Of a stretch of 64,000 nucleotides of DNA, positions 16,598 through 24,829 are shown in pieces. Made by a program: the position numbers and the translations under genes. This DNA is from an uncultured Siphonobacter sp. GTDB lineage: Bacteria > Bacteroidota > Bacteroidia > Cytophagales > Spirosomataceae. The stretch covers positions 1 to 64,000 of the forward strand of contig CAJYHS010000109.1 of assembly GCA_913774715.1 (NCBI GenBank), read 5' to 3'. How positions within the stretch are numbered: the first letter of the stretch is position 1; the number at the start of each line of letters is the position of its first letter. The notes beneath the pieces are model-generated. The model was not told the origin of the DNA. It saw nothing but the letters and a program-made list of their open reading frames with translations, and did not search any database.

Positions 16598-16903
16598 TTA
16601 ATTCCTCGTATTTTGTCGAACTACCTGCTCAATTTGCTGAGCGGATAATACGCCCGACTGACGCCAAAGCTGCTGGCCCCGGTGGTATAACACCATCGTG
16701 GGAACCGACTGAATTTTTAGCTGGGAAGCCAACGCTGGATTTTTGTCAATATCAATTTTGACGATAGTTAGCTCTTCCCCCATCTTATCTTTTACTGCTT
16801 TCAGGTAAGGAGCCATCATTTTACAGGGTCCACACCATTCGGCGAAAAAGTCAACTAACACGGGTTTTTCGGAAGCAATGAGCTGCTGAAAGTTACCATT
16901 CAT
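16598..16903 (-). CDS. Thioredoxin (WCGPC)
   Basis: A 101-residue single-domain thioredoxin without signal peptide. The active site W23-CGPC is canonical; cis-proline is in SVPTMVLYHRG. It closely resembles the next gene upstream (same MNG.F start, same WRQ.G ending block), so the two are tandem duplicates. In this locus it probably reduces protein or rhodanese persulfides rather than serving as the general thioredoxin. Confidence 0.94.
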   Translation of the reverse strand: MNGNFQQLIASEKPVLVDFFAEWCGPCKMMAPYLKAVKDKMGEELTIVKIDIDKNPALASQLKIQSVPTMVLYHRGQQLWRQSGVLSAQQIEQVVRQNTRN

Positions 16904-16920
16904 GGCTTTGTGCGTTTAAG

Positions 16921-17010
16921 TGTTGATGTTTTGGGTTTATCTGTTTAGGGTTTTGAGTTTAAGAAGCATGACTAACAACTCCAAACCCTAAACACAAAAC
17001 CTAAACTCAT
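16921..17010. repeat. Intergenic inverted repeat between thioredoxin genes
   Basis: TGTTTAGGGTTT (16942-16953) and AAACCCTAAACA (16983-16994) are perfect 12-bp inverted repeats; arms extend as TTTTGGGTTT and AAACCTAAACTCA. Related in words to 9195-9256. It spans almost the whole gap. Confidence 0.6.
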
Positions 17011-17014
17011 TCTA

Positions 17015-17320
17015 CTAAAACCGTACCTTTTCGCGAATGATTCGTTCCAGCTTATCAGCGTACACACCACCCGCCTGACGCCAGAGTAACTTACCCCGCT
17101 GGTATAGAATCAGCGTAGGCACTGAATCAACTTTCAGGTGCTTTTTAAGCGTCATATTCTTCTCCGCATCAATCTTGATGATCGTCAAATCTTCACCAAA
17201 AATCTCGGCAACCGTATCTAAATGCGGGGCCATTTTTTTACAGGGCTTACACCAGTCCGTGTAAAATTCCAGTAATACAGGCTCTTCAGAGTTGATAATT
17301 TCTTCAAATGTTCCGTTCAT
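17015..17320 (-). CDS. Thioredoxin-like protein (WCKPC)
   Basis: A 101-residue thioredoxin paralogue with W23-CKPC instead of CGPC; the Gly-to-Lys change should alter redox potential and partner choice. Cis-proline block SVPTLILYQRG. Tandem with the WCGPC gene and 55 bp downstream of the TauE/SafE gene in the same operon. Confidence 0.93.
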   Translation of the reverse strand: MNGTFEEIINSEEPVLLEFYTDWCKPCKKMAPHLDTVAEIFGEDLTIIKIDAEKNMTLKKHLKVDSVPTLILYQRGKLLWRQAGGVYADKLERIIREKVRF

Positions 17321-17375
17321 ATTAATCAGTAGGCCGCAGCCTGTTCAATTACAATTTTTATACTTATCCTGTGAC

Positions 17376-18179
17376 TTAAAACACTAATTCTTTAACCAGA
17401 ATTCCCGTTCCCATCAGGAGTGTAAACCACCCAAAAGCGGGTTTTAATACCTGCCCCGGAATATGTCGGGACAGGCCCGTCCCCACTACTACGCCTAACC
17501 AGGTTAAGCTGGTAAATTTTAGCAGAAACAGCCAGTCCATCTCATGCTGACCCAGATCACCGAGGAAACCAATACAGGAGTTAATCGCGATAATCAGCAA
17601 AGAAGTTCCAACGGCTAGTTTCATTGGTAACTTTACGAAGTTGGCTAAGACCGGAATAATCAAAAAGCCACCGCCCACGCCCACAAAACCCGTCAGGGTT
17701 CCTACCAATAAACCTTCCACGAAAATCAGTGGATAATTCAGGCGTTTCCGAATTTCTTCGCCCGTATCTATCCGTTCCTTCCGCCGTCCGCGAATCATCG
17801 ACTGAGCCGATAATACCATCAGCACGGCGAAGAGTAACATCATTAATAAATCCTTCGTCAGTGTCCAGTTTCCAGACTGCCAGATCACTTCGGGTAAGGC
17901 CGGAACAAGAAATTTTCGCGAAATAAAAACCATCATAAACGATGGAAACGAGAAGAATAAAGCCGTTTTCGGGCTGGATAATCCTCGTCGCAAATAATCA
18001 ATCGAACCAATTAATGAGGCTGAGCCTACAATTAAGAGACTATACGCCGTGGCAATCGGTGGAGGTACCTTGAACAAATAGACCAGCACGGGCACCGTCA
18101 GAATTGATCCGCCACCACCTAACAAACTCAATAACAGTCCAATCAGGACGGCCATTGCTAATCCTACTAATTCCACCAT
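17376..18179 (-). CDS. TauE/SafE family sulfite/organosulfonate exporter
   Basis: A 267-residue inner-membrane protein with about eight helices in two repeats. The family hallmarks are LLSLLGGGGSILTVPVL (about residue 14-30) and GTLTGFVGVGGGFLIIPVL (about 158-176). Members export sulfite, sulfoacetate or similar anions. The start ATG at 18179 lies 1 bp past the ArsR stop, so translation is coupled; a longer ATG at 18206 would overlap it. In this operon it most likely removes sulfite made by the persulfide-oxidising protein. Confidence 0.93.
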   Translation of the reverse strand: MVELVGLAMAVLIGLLLSLLGGGGSILTVPVLVYLFKVPPPIATAYSLLIVGSASLIGSIDYLRRGLSSPKTALFFSFPSFMMVFISRKFLVPALPEVIWQSGNWTLTKDLLMMLLFAVLMVLSAQSMIRGRRKERIDTGEEIRKRLNYPLIFVEGLLVGTLTGFVGVGGGFLIIPVLANFVKLPMKLAVGTSLLIIAINSCIGFLGDLGQHEMDWLFLLKFTSLTWLGVVVGTGLSRHIPGQVLKPAFGWFTLLMGTGILVKELVF

Positions 18180-18180
18180 C

Positions 18181-18489
18181 CTACATGCTACACTCACAGT
18201 TCTCAATGCAGGCGATCAGTTTCAGTACGTCGCGTTCTTTCAGCGAGTAATACCGACTCTGGCCTTCCTGTTCAGCCTGTAGGATTCCTTTAAGTTTCAT
18301 GTTGATGAGATGATGCGACAACAGCGACTGCTCGCAATCCAGCAAGCGACTGAGTTCATTCACGCTGAGTCGATCGTTGGTTCCCAGTAACTCAATAATC
18401 GCCAATCGGGTCGGATGGGCAACGGTTTTTAGAATAAAGGCTGCTTTTTCAAGCTTCTCTTTACTGTTAATTTTTTCGGTAATCGTCAT
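18181..18489 (-). CDS. ArsR/SmtB-family regulator of the sulfur locus
   Basis: A 102-residue winged-helix repressor (VAHPTRLAIIELLG, LSVNELSRLLDCEQSLLSHH, ILQAEQEGQSRYYSL). Cysteines are C52 at the start of the recognition helix region and C94, C98, C100 in the C-terminal helix (ACIENCECSM). That pattern could bind a metal(loid) or form a di- or polysulfide switch like the persulfide-sensing members SqrR/BigR, though positions are not identical to those I recall. First gene of the operon, next to a 22-bp palindrome that fits an ArsR operator. ATG 18489 chosen; ATG 18525 would run through the operator. Confidence 0.9.
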   Translation of the reverse strand: MTITEKINSKEKLEKAAFILKTVAHPTRLAIIELLGTNDRLSVNELSRLLDCEQSLLSHHLINMKLKGILQAEQEGQSRYYSLKERDVLKLIACIENCECSM

Positions 18490-18514
18490 AGATAGTGCGT
18501 AACAATCGCCCAAA

Positions 18515-18536
18515 TATATGAACATATTTTCATATA
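18515..18536. promoter_or_regulatory. ArsR-type operator palindrome
   Basis: A 22-bp dyad (TATATGAACAT/ATTTTCATATA) with 10 of 11 base pairs matching, closely resembling the ATATGAA-N6-TTCATAT operators of ArsR/SmtB repressors. It lies 26-47 bp upstream of the regulator start and probably overlaps the promoter. Confidence 0.75.
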
Positions 18537-18698
18537 ATCATACTTCCTGTATAGCTGATGAAAATATCTGCCAGAGTGAGGTCAAGAAAAAGACAGCCAA
18601 GAAACTACTGAATAATGGGGACGAGTCATGAAACTGGCACCAGTGTATGGAATTGCTGTTATTTTTACTTTTCATTTTAAAGCATTAATTCCCTGCCG

Positions 18699-20084
18699 AT
18701 GCTCGTTGCTTCCATTATTCTTTATTTAATCCTGAATCTCGGCGTAGGTCTGTGGGCTTCGCGGCGGGTTAACAATACGGAAGATTTCGTATTAGCGGGA
18801 AGAAAACTGGGATTTGGACTGGCTTCCATGGTAACTTTCGCTACTTGGTTTGGTTCCGAAACCATGATGGGAGCTCCGGGGCAGTTTGTACAAGAAGGAT
18901 TTCTGGGTGTGATTGAAGATCCCTTTGGGGCGGGACTTTGCCTGATTCTGGTGGGGGTGTTTTACGCCCGAATTTTTTACCGCTGGAATATCATTACCTT
19001 CTGCGATTTCTTCGGTTTACGCTTTGGCAAGTCCGCCGAGTTACTTTCGGCTTTACTCATTGTACCCTCCTACTTTGGCTGGATTGCCGCTCAGTTGGTT
19101 TCAATGAGTATCATCGGCCAAACGGTTTTCGATTTACCCATGACCACGGGTATTTGGGCGGGAGCCGGTTTAGTCATGATTTATACGCTGACGGGAGGCA
19201 TGTGGTCCGTGTCCATTACCGACTTTCTGCATAATATTATTCTCATTGCCGGACTTATCATTCTAGCCCTTATTCTCTACAATGAATCCAACGGACTTTC
19301 AGCGGTTATCAATCGACAGCCCAAAGGATTTTTCCGGGTTATTCCCCGAAGTTTTTCTTTGAATGAATCGCTGGACTATTTCGTTGCCTGGATTACTATC
19401 GGCCTTGGATCTATTCCTCAGCAAGATGTTTTTCAACGGGTAATGGCGGCGAAAGATGCAAAAACAGCCGTACGCTCTGCCGTTACAGCGGGATTGTTGT
19501 ACTGGACGGTTGCTTTATTCCCCTTATTTATCGGACTAATGGCCGTGCAATTACACCCCGAATTATTGAAGGGTGATCTTCAGTTGTTACTTCCCAATAT
19601 GGTCATGAACCACGCTCCGCTCATGGTTCAGATCCTGTTTTTTGGAGCCTTGTTATCGGCCTTATTAAGCACCACCTCTGGGGCGATTCTGGCTCCGGCA
19701 GCCGTTATTGGGGAGAATCTGGTTAAACCTTTTTTACCTTCCTTAACGGATCAGAAACTATTACTTACCATTCGACTTTCAGTGATAGGCGTTACTGCGG
19801 CTTCCATCCTAATGGCTTTGGATCGTCAGAATGTTTTTGAGCTAGTGGGAGAATCCTCCGCCTTCAGTCTGGTTTCACTTTTTATTCCCATGACGGCGGG
19901 TTTATACTGGAAAAAAGCTTCACTCGCAGGTTGCCTGCTTTCCATGAGTTTAGGCCTCATAGCCTGGCTTGTAGCCTCAGCTGCCGAAACCAGTATTAAT
20001 CCCATTTTATATGGTTTGGCCAGCAGTGCTTTGGGAATGGTAGTGGGTTCGTTTATACAGAAATGTTCTTTTAAAACGACCTAA
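18699..20084 (+). CDS. Sodium:solute symporter (SSS family)
   Basis: A 461-residue membrane transporter with about 12-13 helices. Characteristic features are ASRRVNNTEDFVLAGRKLG (about 15-33), the ATWFGSETMMGAPGQ segment of helix 2, and GLGSIPQQDVFQRVMAAKD (about 236-254), typical of the SSS/PutP-like group. It couples Na+ entry to uptake of a solute that cannot be named from sequence. No recognised partner gene; its 3' end is followed by a repeat-rich region, including element copy 3. Confidence 0.92.
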   Translation: MLVASIILYLILNLGVGLWASRRVNNTEDFVLAGRKLGFGLASMVTFATWFGSETMMGAPGQFVQEGFLGVIEDPFGAGLCLILVGVFYARIFYRWNIITFCDFFGLRFGKSAELLSALLIVPSYFGWIAAQLVSMSIIGQTVFDLPMTTGIWAGAGLVMIYTLTGGMWSVSITDFLHNIILIAGLIILALILYNESNGLSAVINRQPKGFFRVIPRSFSLNESLDYFVAWITIGLGSIPQQDVFQRVMAAKDAKTAVRSAVTAGLLYWTVALFPLFIGLMAVQLHPELLKGDLQLLLPNMVMNHAPLMVQILFFGALLSALLSTTSGAILAPAAVIGENLVKPFLPSLTDQKLLLTIRLSVIGVTAASILMALDRQNVFELVGESSAFSLVSLFIPMTAGLYWKKASLAGCLLSMSLGLIAWLVASAAETSINPILYGLASSALGMVVGSFIQKCSFKTT

Positions 20085-20428
20085 CCTCGCTTCCCTGGAT
20101 TAGCATGCGGGGTTTTCTGATAGCATCGGGCATTGCTGTAGAGACGCGACTTCATCGCGTCTGGGTAAAGGCGATTTTTGCTACGATGTTAACATATTTT
20201 CATTTCCCGGCCAGACGCGATGAAGTCGCGTCTCTACAAAAAGGGTCATCGGCCCAAACCCCGCTCTTTCGGATTGGTAATCCGAAAGCCATCTGCCAGG
20301 GATTTTTAATCCCAAACAGCACCACTAATCGTCTCTACCTTCGTGCACAAATTATATCTAACCTACGCCAGGGTCAATGAGGAAATAGATTGAGAAGAAT
20401 AACTATCAACCAACCACTATCCACTCCA
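20085..20428. other. 344-bp convergent intergenic region with repeats
   Basis: Holds element copy 3 (20138-20237) and two small palindromes: CTTTCGGATT-GGT-AATCCGAAAG (20266-20288) and GGGATT-TTT-AATCCC (20299-20313). CGTCTCTAC at 20330-20338 is a possible fragment of another element end. No gene is supported. Confidence 0.6.
20138..20237 (-). repeat. Dispersed 99-bp palindromic element, copy 3 (best preserved)
   Basis: 100 bp with both ends intact: GTAGAGACGCGACTTCATCG... and its inverse ...CGATGAAGTCGCGTCTCTAC. Each end is a near-perfect small hairpin (8-bp stem, 5-base loop). The spacer matches copies 1 and 2 only when reversed, so the element has a defined orientation and sits in the opposite one here. 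Confidence 0.85.
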
Positions 20429-21115
20429 TTAATCCACAATCATTTTAAAGCCTTCACCGTGAAGATTAATGAGCTGAATGCGTTCGTCGGGGCGTAGGTA
20501 TTTGCGAATTTTCGTCAGATACACGTCCATGCTTCGGGCATTGAAGTAACTATCATCACCCCAAATAGCTTTCAGAATGTAACTGCGGCTCAGGGGTTGA
20601 CCGAGGTGCTGGCAGAAAATCTTAAGTAACTCCGCTTCCCGGCTGGTTAGCTTTTGCGACTCCTCGCCGTGCGTCAGGGTCTGCCGTTCCGAATCAAAAG
20701 TCAGGTTACCAATCTGGAAAATGCGGTTCGATTTCTGGTCTTTCTGATCATTTTTCTGACTCCGTCGAAGAATGGCTTCCATCCGGGCGACCAGTTCTTC
20801 CATATTGAATGGCTTCGTCAGATAATCATCCCCACCGAGTCGGAACCCTTGCAGCGTATCTTCTTTCATCGCCTTGGCGGTCAGGAAAATAATGGGAATA
20901 TCTGCATTCGCCTGACGGATTTCTTTCGCCAGCGTGAAGCCGTCTTTCTTAGGCATCATTACGTCAAAAATACAGAGATCATACTCCTGCTTGACAAACT
21001 GATTCAGGGCTTCATCCCCGTCACGGGCTAGATCAGCGGGATACCCCTTCAAAGTCAGATATTCCTGTAATAAGGTTCCGAGGTTAGGATCGTCTTCAGC
21101 GAGCAGGATTTTCAT
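20429..21115 (-). CDS. OmpR/PhoB-family response regulator
   Basis: A 228-residue two-component regulator. Receiver domain (residues 1-118) with acidic pair EDD at 7-9, phosphoacceptor in CIFDVMMPKKDG (about D52) and the K of LTKPF (about 102). Winged-helix DNA-binding domain about 135-225 (LTSREAELLKIFCQH, ARSMDVYLTKIRKYL). Partner of the histidine kinase gene directly upstream (88 bp). ATG 21115 (MKILLAEDDP) preferred over ATG 21127. Confidence 0.95.
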   Translation of the reverse strand: MKILLAEDDPNLGTLLQEYLTLKGYPADLARDGDEALNQFVKQEYDLCIFDVMMPKKDGFTLAKEIRQANADIPIIFLTAKAMKEDTLQGFRLGGDDYLTKPFNMEELVARMEAILRRSQKNDQKDQKSNRIFQIGNLTFDSERQTLTHGEESQKLTSREAELLKIFCQHLGQPLSRSYILKAIWGDDSYFNARSMDVYLTKIRKYLRPDERIQLINLHGEGFKMIVD

Positions 21116-21203
21116 AGTTGCTATCATTAATTAACTCCGATGCACATACATACCAGAGTTTGACTTCTTGTTATCAATCAGTAGCGTTAATAAACGCTTT
21201 TTA

Positions 21204-23075
21204 CTATTCAAACGGTAAGGTGATCTCAAAAGTACTTCCCTTGCCGAGCGTACTTTCTACTTTAATCGAACCTTTGTGCTCATCTACGATTTTTTTGACA
21301 TAGCTAAGCCCTAAACCAAAACCTTTCACGTCGTGCACATTACCCGTAGGAACGCGATAGAACTGTTCAAAAATGTGCTTTAAGGCTTCTTTGTTCATGC
21401 CAATTCCTTTATCAGAAATCGTGATTTTTAAACCTTGAGCGGTATTTTCAGTAAGCACCTGAATGTCCGTTATTTCACTGGAATATTTGATCGCATTATC
21501 CAGCAAATTGAAAATCAGGTTGGTTAAATGCACTTCATCCCCCAGAATCGTCGGATTATCTGCTTTCAAAAACGACTCCAGAATACCATTTCTAGCTTCA
21601 ATCTGGGGACTCAGGCTATGCACAACCGTTTCGATCAGCTCGTGCATATCCGTTTTTTCCCGATTCATTTTCACTTCCCCCCGATCAAAACGAGCAGCCT
21701 GCAATACCTTCTCAACCTGCGAACCTAACCGCTGGTTTTCATCACGAATGATGCCCAGGTACCGACGCAGCATCGTTGGAGAAGCCGCCACGGCATCATC
21801 TTCCAGCATTTGTGTAGCCAGCGAGATAGTAGAAACCGGAGTTTTGAACTCGTGGGTCATGTTATTGATGAAGTCATTCTTCATATCCGACAGTTTTTTC
21901 TGCCGGACAATCGTACTCATGGCAAAGTAAAAACACCCGCCCATGACCAGAATTAATATTACAGAGCTTATCAAAGTCGTCCAGATTTGTTCAGCCAGAT
22001 ACCCTTGTCGCTCCGGAAAATACACAAAAAGCATATTATCCGTCGCCAGTAAATCAGAGGGAAAAAGCTGCATACTGTATCCTGCTAATAACCGATCCTC
22101 CCGATAACCGGGAGAAGAGGTATAAATAAAGTCATGAGGATGATCGTCTGAACGGAACCCGTATTCAAACGGTAAATCGATCCCTCTGACTACAAACTCA
22201 TGGCGTAATAAAGAATCCAGAATATCGGTATCAATCCGCTGCTCTAGAGGACGGTCATTCGTTAACAGATCTAGAAAAACCTCCCGCATGATCTGCGACT
22301 TCTGAGCGGCTTTTTCATACTCAGTCCGCTTCAGGTTTTTGGTAGAGTCAATCCGTTTCAGCCGGGACGTTACGGCAACTTTGGGCTTGGAAACCCCTGT
22401 TGGCTTAACCGACTTGTGTTTCGATGGAGCAGCCTTGTTACTTTTGCCAATCACCCGGCTTGATAGAAAGCGTCCTAATGAATCCTTCCGGCTTTTAGCC
22501 ATTCGCACATCGCGTGGCAGATTTCTGAAAACGGTTTCGTCGTAGGTTTTTTCCAACTCTTCCCGCGAACGCTCCGCCGGTTGCCTCGGAACATCATTCC
22601 GGTAATATTCTTCAATGTAATGCAACTCAGCATCCGTCAATACACCACTGGGACGGCCCAGTACATCCGAAGTAACTTTCGTACGGCCATAAAACTCAAA
22701 CTGCTGAACAATGGGGGATTGCGTGGCATAACGCAAAATCGTTGCCGGATCGGCTGATCTATCGGTTTTCTCAGCCTGTTTTGATTTCTTCTTCTTTTGA
22801 ACAATAACGGGAGTTTTATCGGCTTTCTGAGGTATAGCAATGTGCTGCAACTGCTCCCGCCGCCGCTCCGCTTCAATTCTTTTATTGGTCAAAACGCCCA
22901 CTTCCGTCTTTTCCAGTTTATGTACTACCGCGTCCATGGCCTCGGTCACTGTGGCATCAAACTGCTCGGCCTTGGCATTTAGCGTTTCCCGCAGGCCAAA
23001 TACCTGAAAAGCCACCAGCCCAATCAGAGCCAGCGACATCAGAGCTACTAACCAACGGATCTTCTGCTGCGTCAT
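21204..23075 (-). CDS. Sensor histidine kinase with large periplasmic domain
   Basis: A 623-residue membrane kinase. First helix at about residues 8-27, an extracytoplasmic region of over 300 residues with two basic, Lys-rich stretches (KKKKSKQAEK and SNKAAPSKHKSVKP), a second helix at about 365-385, then HisKA with phosphoacceptor H408 (MTHEFKTPVS) and the HATPase domain (LLDNAIKYS, SDKGIGMN, GFGLGLSYVKKI). No HAMP or PAS domain. The periplasmic part matches no family I recognise. Start set at ATG 23075 (MTQQKIRWL); the frame is open 49 codons further upstream, but that stretch reads as leader. Precedes its cognate regulator. Confidence 0.94.
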   Translation of the reverse strand: MTQQKIRWLVALMSLALIGLVAFQVFGLRETLNAKAEQFDATVTEAMDAVVHKLEKTEVGVLTNKRIEAERRREQLQHIAIPQKADKTPVIVQKKKKSKQAEKTDRSADPATILRYATQSPIVQQFEFYGRTKVTSDVLGRPSGVLTDAELHYIEEYYRNDVPRQPAERSREELEKTYDETVFRNLPRDVRMAKSRKDSLGRFLSSRVIGKSNKAAPSKHKSVKPTGVSKPKVAVTSRLKRIDSTKNLKRTEYEKAAQKSQIMREVFLDLLTNDRPLEQRIDTDILDSLLRHEFVVRGIDLPFEYGFRSDDHPHDFIYTSSPGYREDRLLAGYSMQLFPSDLLATDNMLFVYFPERQGYLAEQIWTTLISSVILILVMGGCFYFAMSTIVRQKKLSDMKNDFINNMTHEFKTPVSTISLATQMLEDDAVAASPTMLRRYLGIIRDENQRLGSQVEKVLQAARFDRGEVKMNREKTDMHELIETVVHSLSPQIEARNGILESFLKADNPTILGDEVHLTNLIFNLLDNAIKYSSEITDIQVLTENTAQGLKITISDKGIGMNKEALKHIFEQFYRVPTGNVHDVKGFGLGLSYVKKIVDEHKGSIKVESTLGKGSTFEITLPFE

Positions 23076-23426
23076 TCTTTCGTACTTACGAGTTTGAGGA
23101 GGATTGATTTTGTTAGATACCGTTTGAAACTGAATGCTCAGTCCATAACCGATCCAACCAAATTCATCAGGTACTAGACCACAGGAACTATGCTGTCGCC
23201 TAAAACTCTCCAATAGAATCAAACTTATTCAAACCTACTCAAACCATTACCAATCTATTTTCTAAACAACGAATTTACCCTCTGAATATCTCCGGGAGAA
23301 GAGACCAAAGTTATAGGTTTAAGCATTTTTAACAAGTTCTGGAGCTAGGGCAATGAAGAAAATCAGATTTCAGATGCAACATCGGTAGCAGGACACTTGT
23401 CTTTCAGGCATTATAACCAAACCGAT
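23076..23426. other. 351-bp divergent intergenic region (kinase / T9SS protein)
   Basis: Contains a predicted minus-strand promoter at 23306-23336, giving a leader of over 200 nt for the kinase. No convincing plus-strand promoter was found. Otherwise nothing recognised. Confidence 0.5.
23306..23336 (-). promoter_or_regulatory. Predicted promoter of the kinase/regulator operon
   Basis: Minus strand CTTG (23333-23336), 19 bp, TAACTTTG (23306-23313). The -7 box is exact; the -33 keeps TTG. Confidence 0.55.
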
Positions 23427-24251
23427 ATGACCATGCGTTTACCACTGTTAGCTCTCGCTACTGTTATCGCTACTGCCGGAACGGCTCTGGCTCAGAAAGA
23501 GTCATCCAAAGAAGATAAAAAGCTTCATCTTCATTATGAACATTCAGTGAATGGTCGCTCACAAATCATTGATCGTTCCTTTGACAATCAGGCTAAGCTG
23601 GATGCTTTTCTGGACTCTCTGAACGCGGACAATCCTTCTTCCAATGGCCGGACGCGAGTAATCATTGGCACGGAAGACGATCCTAACTTTAATCAGGAAA
23701 ATCGGGAGTTTCACGTTCAGACCTTCCGCTCGCCTAAAACACCAACGCCCCCCCGAGCACCTAAAGCTCCGCGTGCTCCCCGCTCGTATCGCAATGACGA
23801 ACCTTTGGCTCGGGGAGAATGGGAAAAATTTGATAAGGAAATGGAACGCTTCGGCAAAGATATGGAACGCTGGGGCAAAGATTTCGGCGATAAGTTCAGC
23901 CAGTCTTTCCGCTATTATGCACCGGATCGGAATTCATTACCCAAGCTTTCGCCGCAGGTATTTACCTGGGAAGGAACGAGTTCATCCAAAACCGTTCGCA
24001 GCCTGAATGTTTATCCCAATCGCCCCTTCAATCAAACCCTGAATCTTCGTTTTACCTCTCCTACCAAAGGTGACGTAACGATTCTGGTAACGGATGTAAA
24101 AGGCCGGGAAGTGGCGAAAGAAACCGTGAAGGATTTTGAAGGTGAATACGTAGGTCAGGTTACGCTGTCTAAAAAAGCCGAAAAAGGTACGTATTTCGTG
24201 ACGGTAACGCAGGGCGAAGACGGAACGGTAAAACGAGTAGTAGTTGAATAA
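23427..24251 (+). CDS. Secreted protein with type IX secretion C-terminal sorting domain
   Basis: A 274-residue exported protein. Signal peptide at residues 1-23 (ATAGTALAQ), a charged central region with a PTPPRAPKAPRAPRS linker (about 106-120) and an amphipathic stretch repeating W/F-x-K-D-ME-R (KEMERFGKDMERWGKDFGDK, about 134-153). The last 80 residues (NVYPNRPFNQTLNLRF, VTDVKGREVAKE, KGTYFVTVTQGEDG) are a type A sorting domain recognised by the type IX secretion system. It is divergent from the kinase/regulator pair and may be a target of it. ATG 23427 used; TTG 23397 upstream is rejected. Confidence 0.85.
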   Translation: MTMRLPLLALATVIATAGTALAQKESSKEDKKLHLHYEHSVNGRSQIIDRSFDNQAKLDAFLDSLNADNPSSNGRTRVIIGTEDDPNFNQENREFHVQTFRSPKTPTPPRAPKAPRAPRSYRNDEPLARGEWEKFDKEMERFGKDMERWGKDFGDKFSQSFRYYAPDRNSLPKLSPQVFTWEGTSSSKTVRSLNVYPNRPFNQTLNLRFTSPTKGDVTILVTDVKGREVAKETVKDFEGEYVGQVTLSKKAEKGTYFVTVTQGEDGTVKRVVVE

Positions 24252-24271
24252 AACTGGAAATTAATCGATAG

Positions 24272-24306
24272 AAAACGCTGACAGGACGACCTGCTCAGCG
24301 TTTTTT
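24272..24306 (+). terminator. Terminator after the T9SS protein gene
   Basis: AAAACGCTGA/TCAGCGTTTT (24272-24281 with 24295-24304) followed by more T. Confidence 0.85.
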
Positions 24307-24354
24307 GGTTTGATGCCTACCTGTTGCATTCAGCGATCGGTTATATTTGCTCCC

Positions 24355-24690
24355 ATGCGGATTTATTCACTCTTGCTAGCCATCTACATTCTGGTGCTTT
24401 CGGTATCTCCCTGTACCGAGCATCACCATGAGCCTGCATCTGATGAATCATCTCCTATTACCCAACTAACCCAGGCTGATCATCCCGATCACGACGACTG
24501 CGAACATGCTTTATGCTCGCCCTTCTGCGTTTGTCACTGCACCGGAATATTTATTCATAGTTCGCTGCAAGTACCTGACCTGAACATCACGGAGTCCTTT
24601 TCTTTCAACCCTAAGGCTACCTTCTGGTATACGCTTTCCCAGCCTCGGGGATATTCCTTCGCCATCTGGCAACCGCCCATGCAAGCCTAG
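24355..24690 (+). CDS. DUF6660-like Cys/His-rich small protein
   Basis: A 111-residue exported protein: hydrophobic N-terminus (MRIYSLLLAIYILVLSVSP), then CTEHHHEP, a DHPDHDDCEHALCSPFCVCHC cluster split over about residues 42-62, and a C-terminal hydrophobic stretch. Proteins of this type sit directly ahead of CusA/CzcA pumps in many Bacteroidota and probably bind the metal in the periplasm; biochemical proof is lacking as far as I know. ATG 24355 chosen for the signal peptide; an upstream ATG at 24310 would put CC and charged residues before it. Confidence 0.75.
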   Translation: MRIYSLLLAIYILVLSVSPCTEHHHEPASDESSPITQLTQADHPDHDDCEHALCSPFCVCHCTGIFIHSSLQVPDLNITESFSFNPKATFWYTLSQPRGYSFAIWQPPMQA

Positions 24691-24829
24691 CAGGGATCAG
24701 TGCGTCCATACGTTTCGTTTTTGGTGGTTAATCAGTCCTTCTCAGGCCCGTTTGAGCCTTTCTGAACTACGCTCGCTGATCTTTCTTACGATTTGCTACG
24801 GTTCATTTTAGTATTTTAATTTTCTTTCC

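Noticed and set aside
16942..16994. TTTAGGG/CCCTAAA words resembling telomere repeats
   Set aside because: Only single words forming an inverted repeat in a bacterial operon gap; no tandem array.
20105..20380. Plus-strand ORF of 91 codons
   Set aside because: Reads through palindromic element copy 3 and neighbouring hairpins; no coding character.
21463..21930. Plus-strand ORF of 155 codons
   Set aside because: Lies entirely antisense to the kinase HisKA/HATPase region, which has all catalytic motifs; no promoter or domain.
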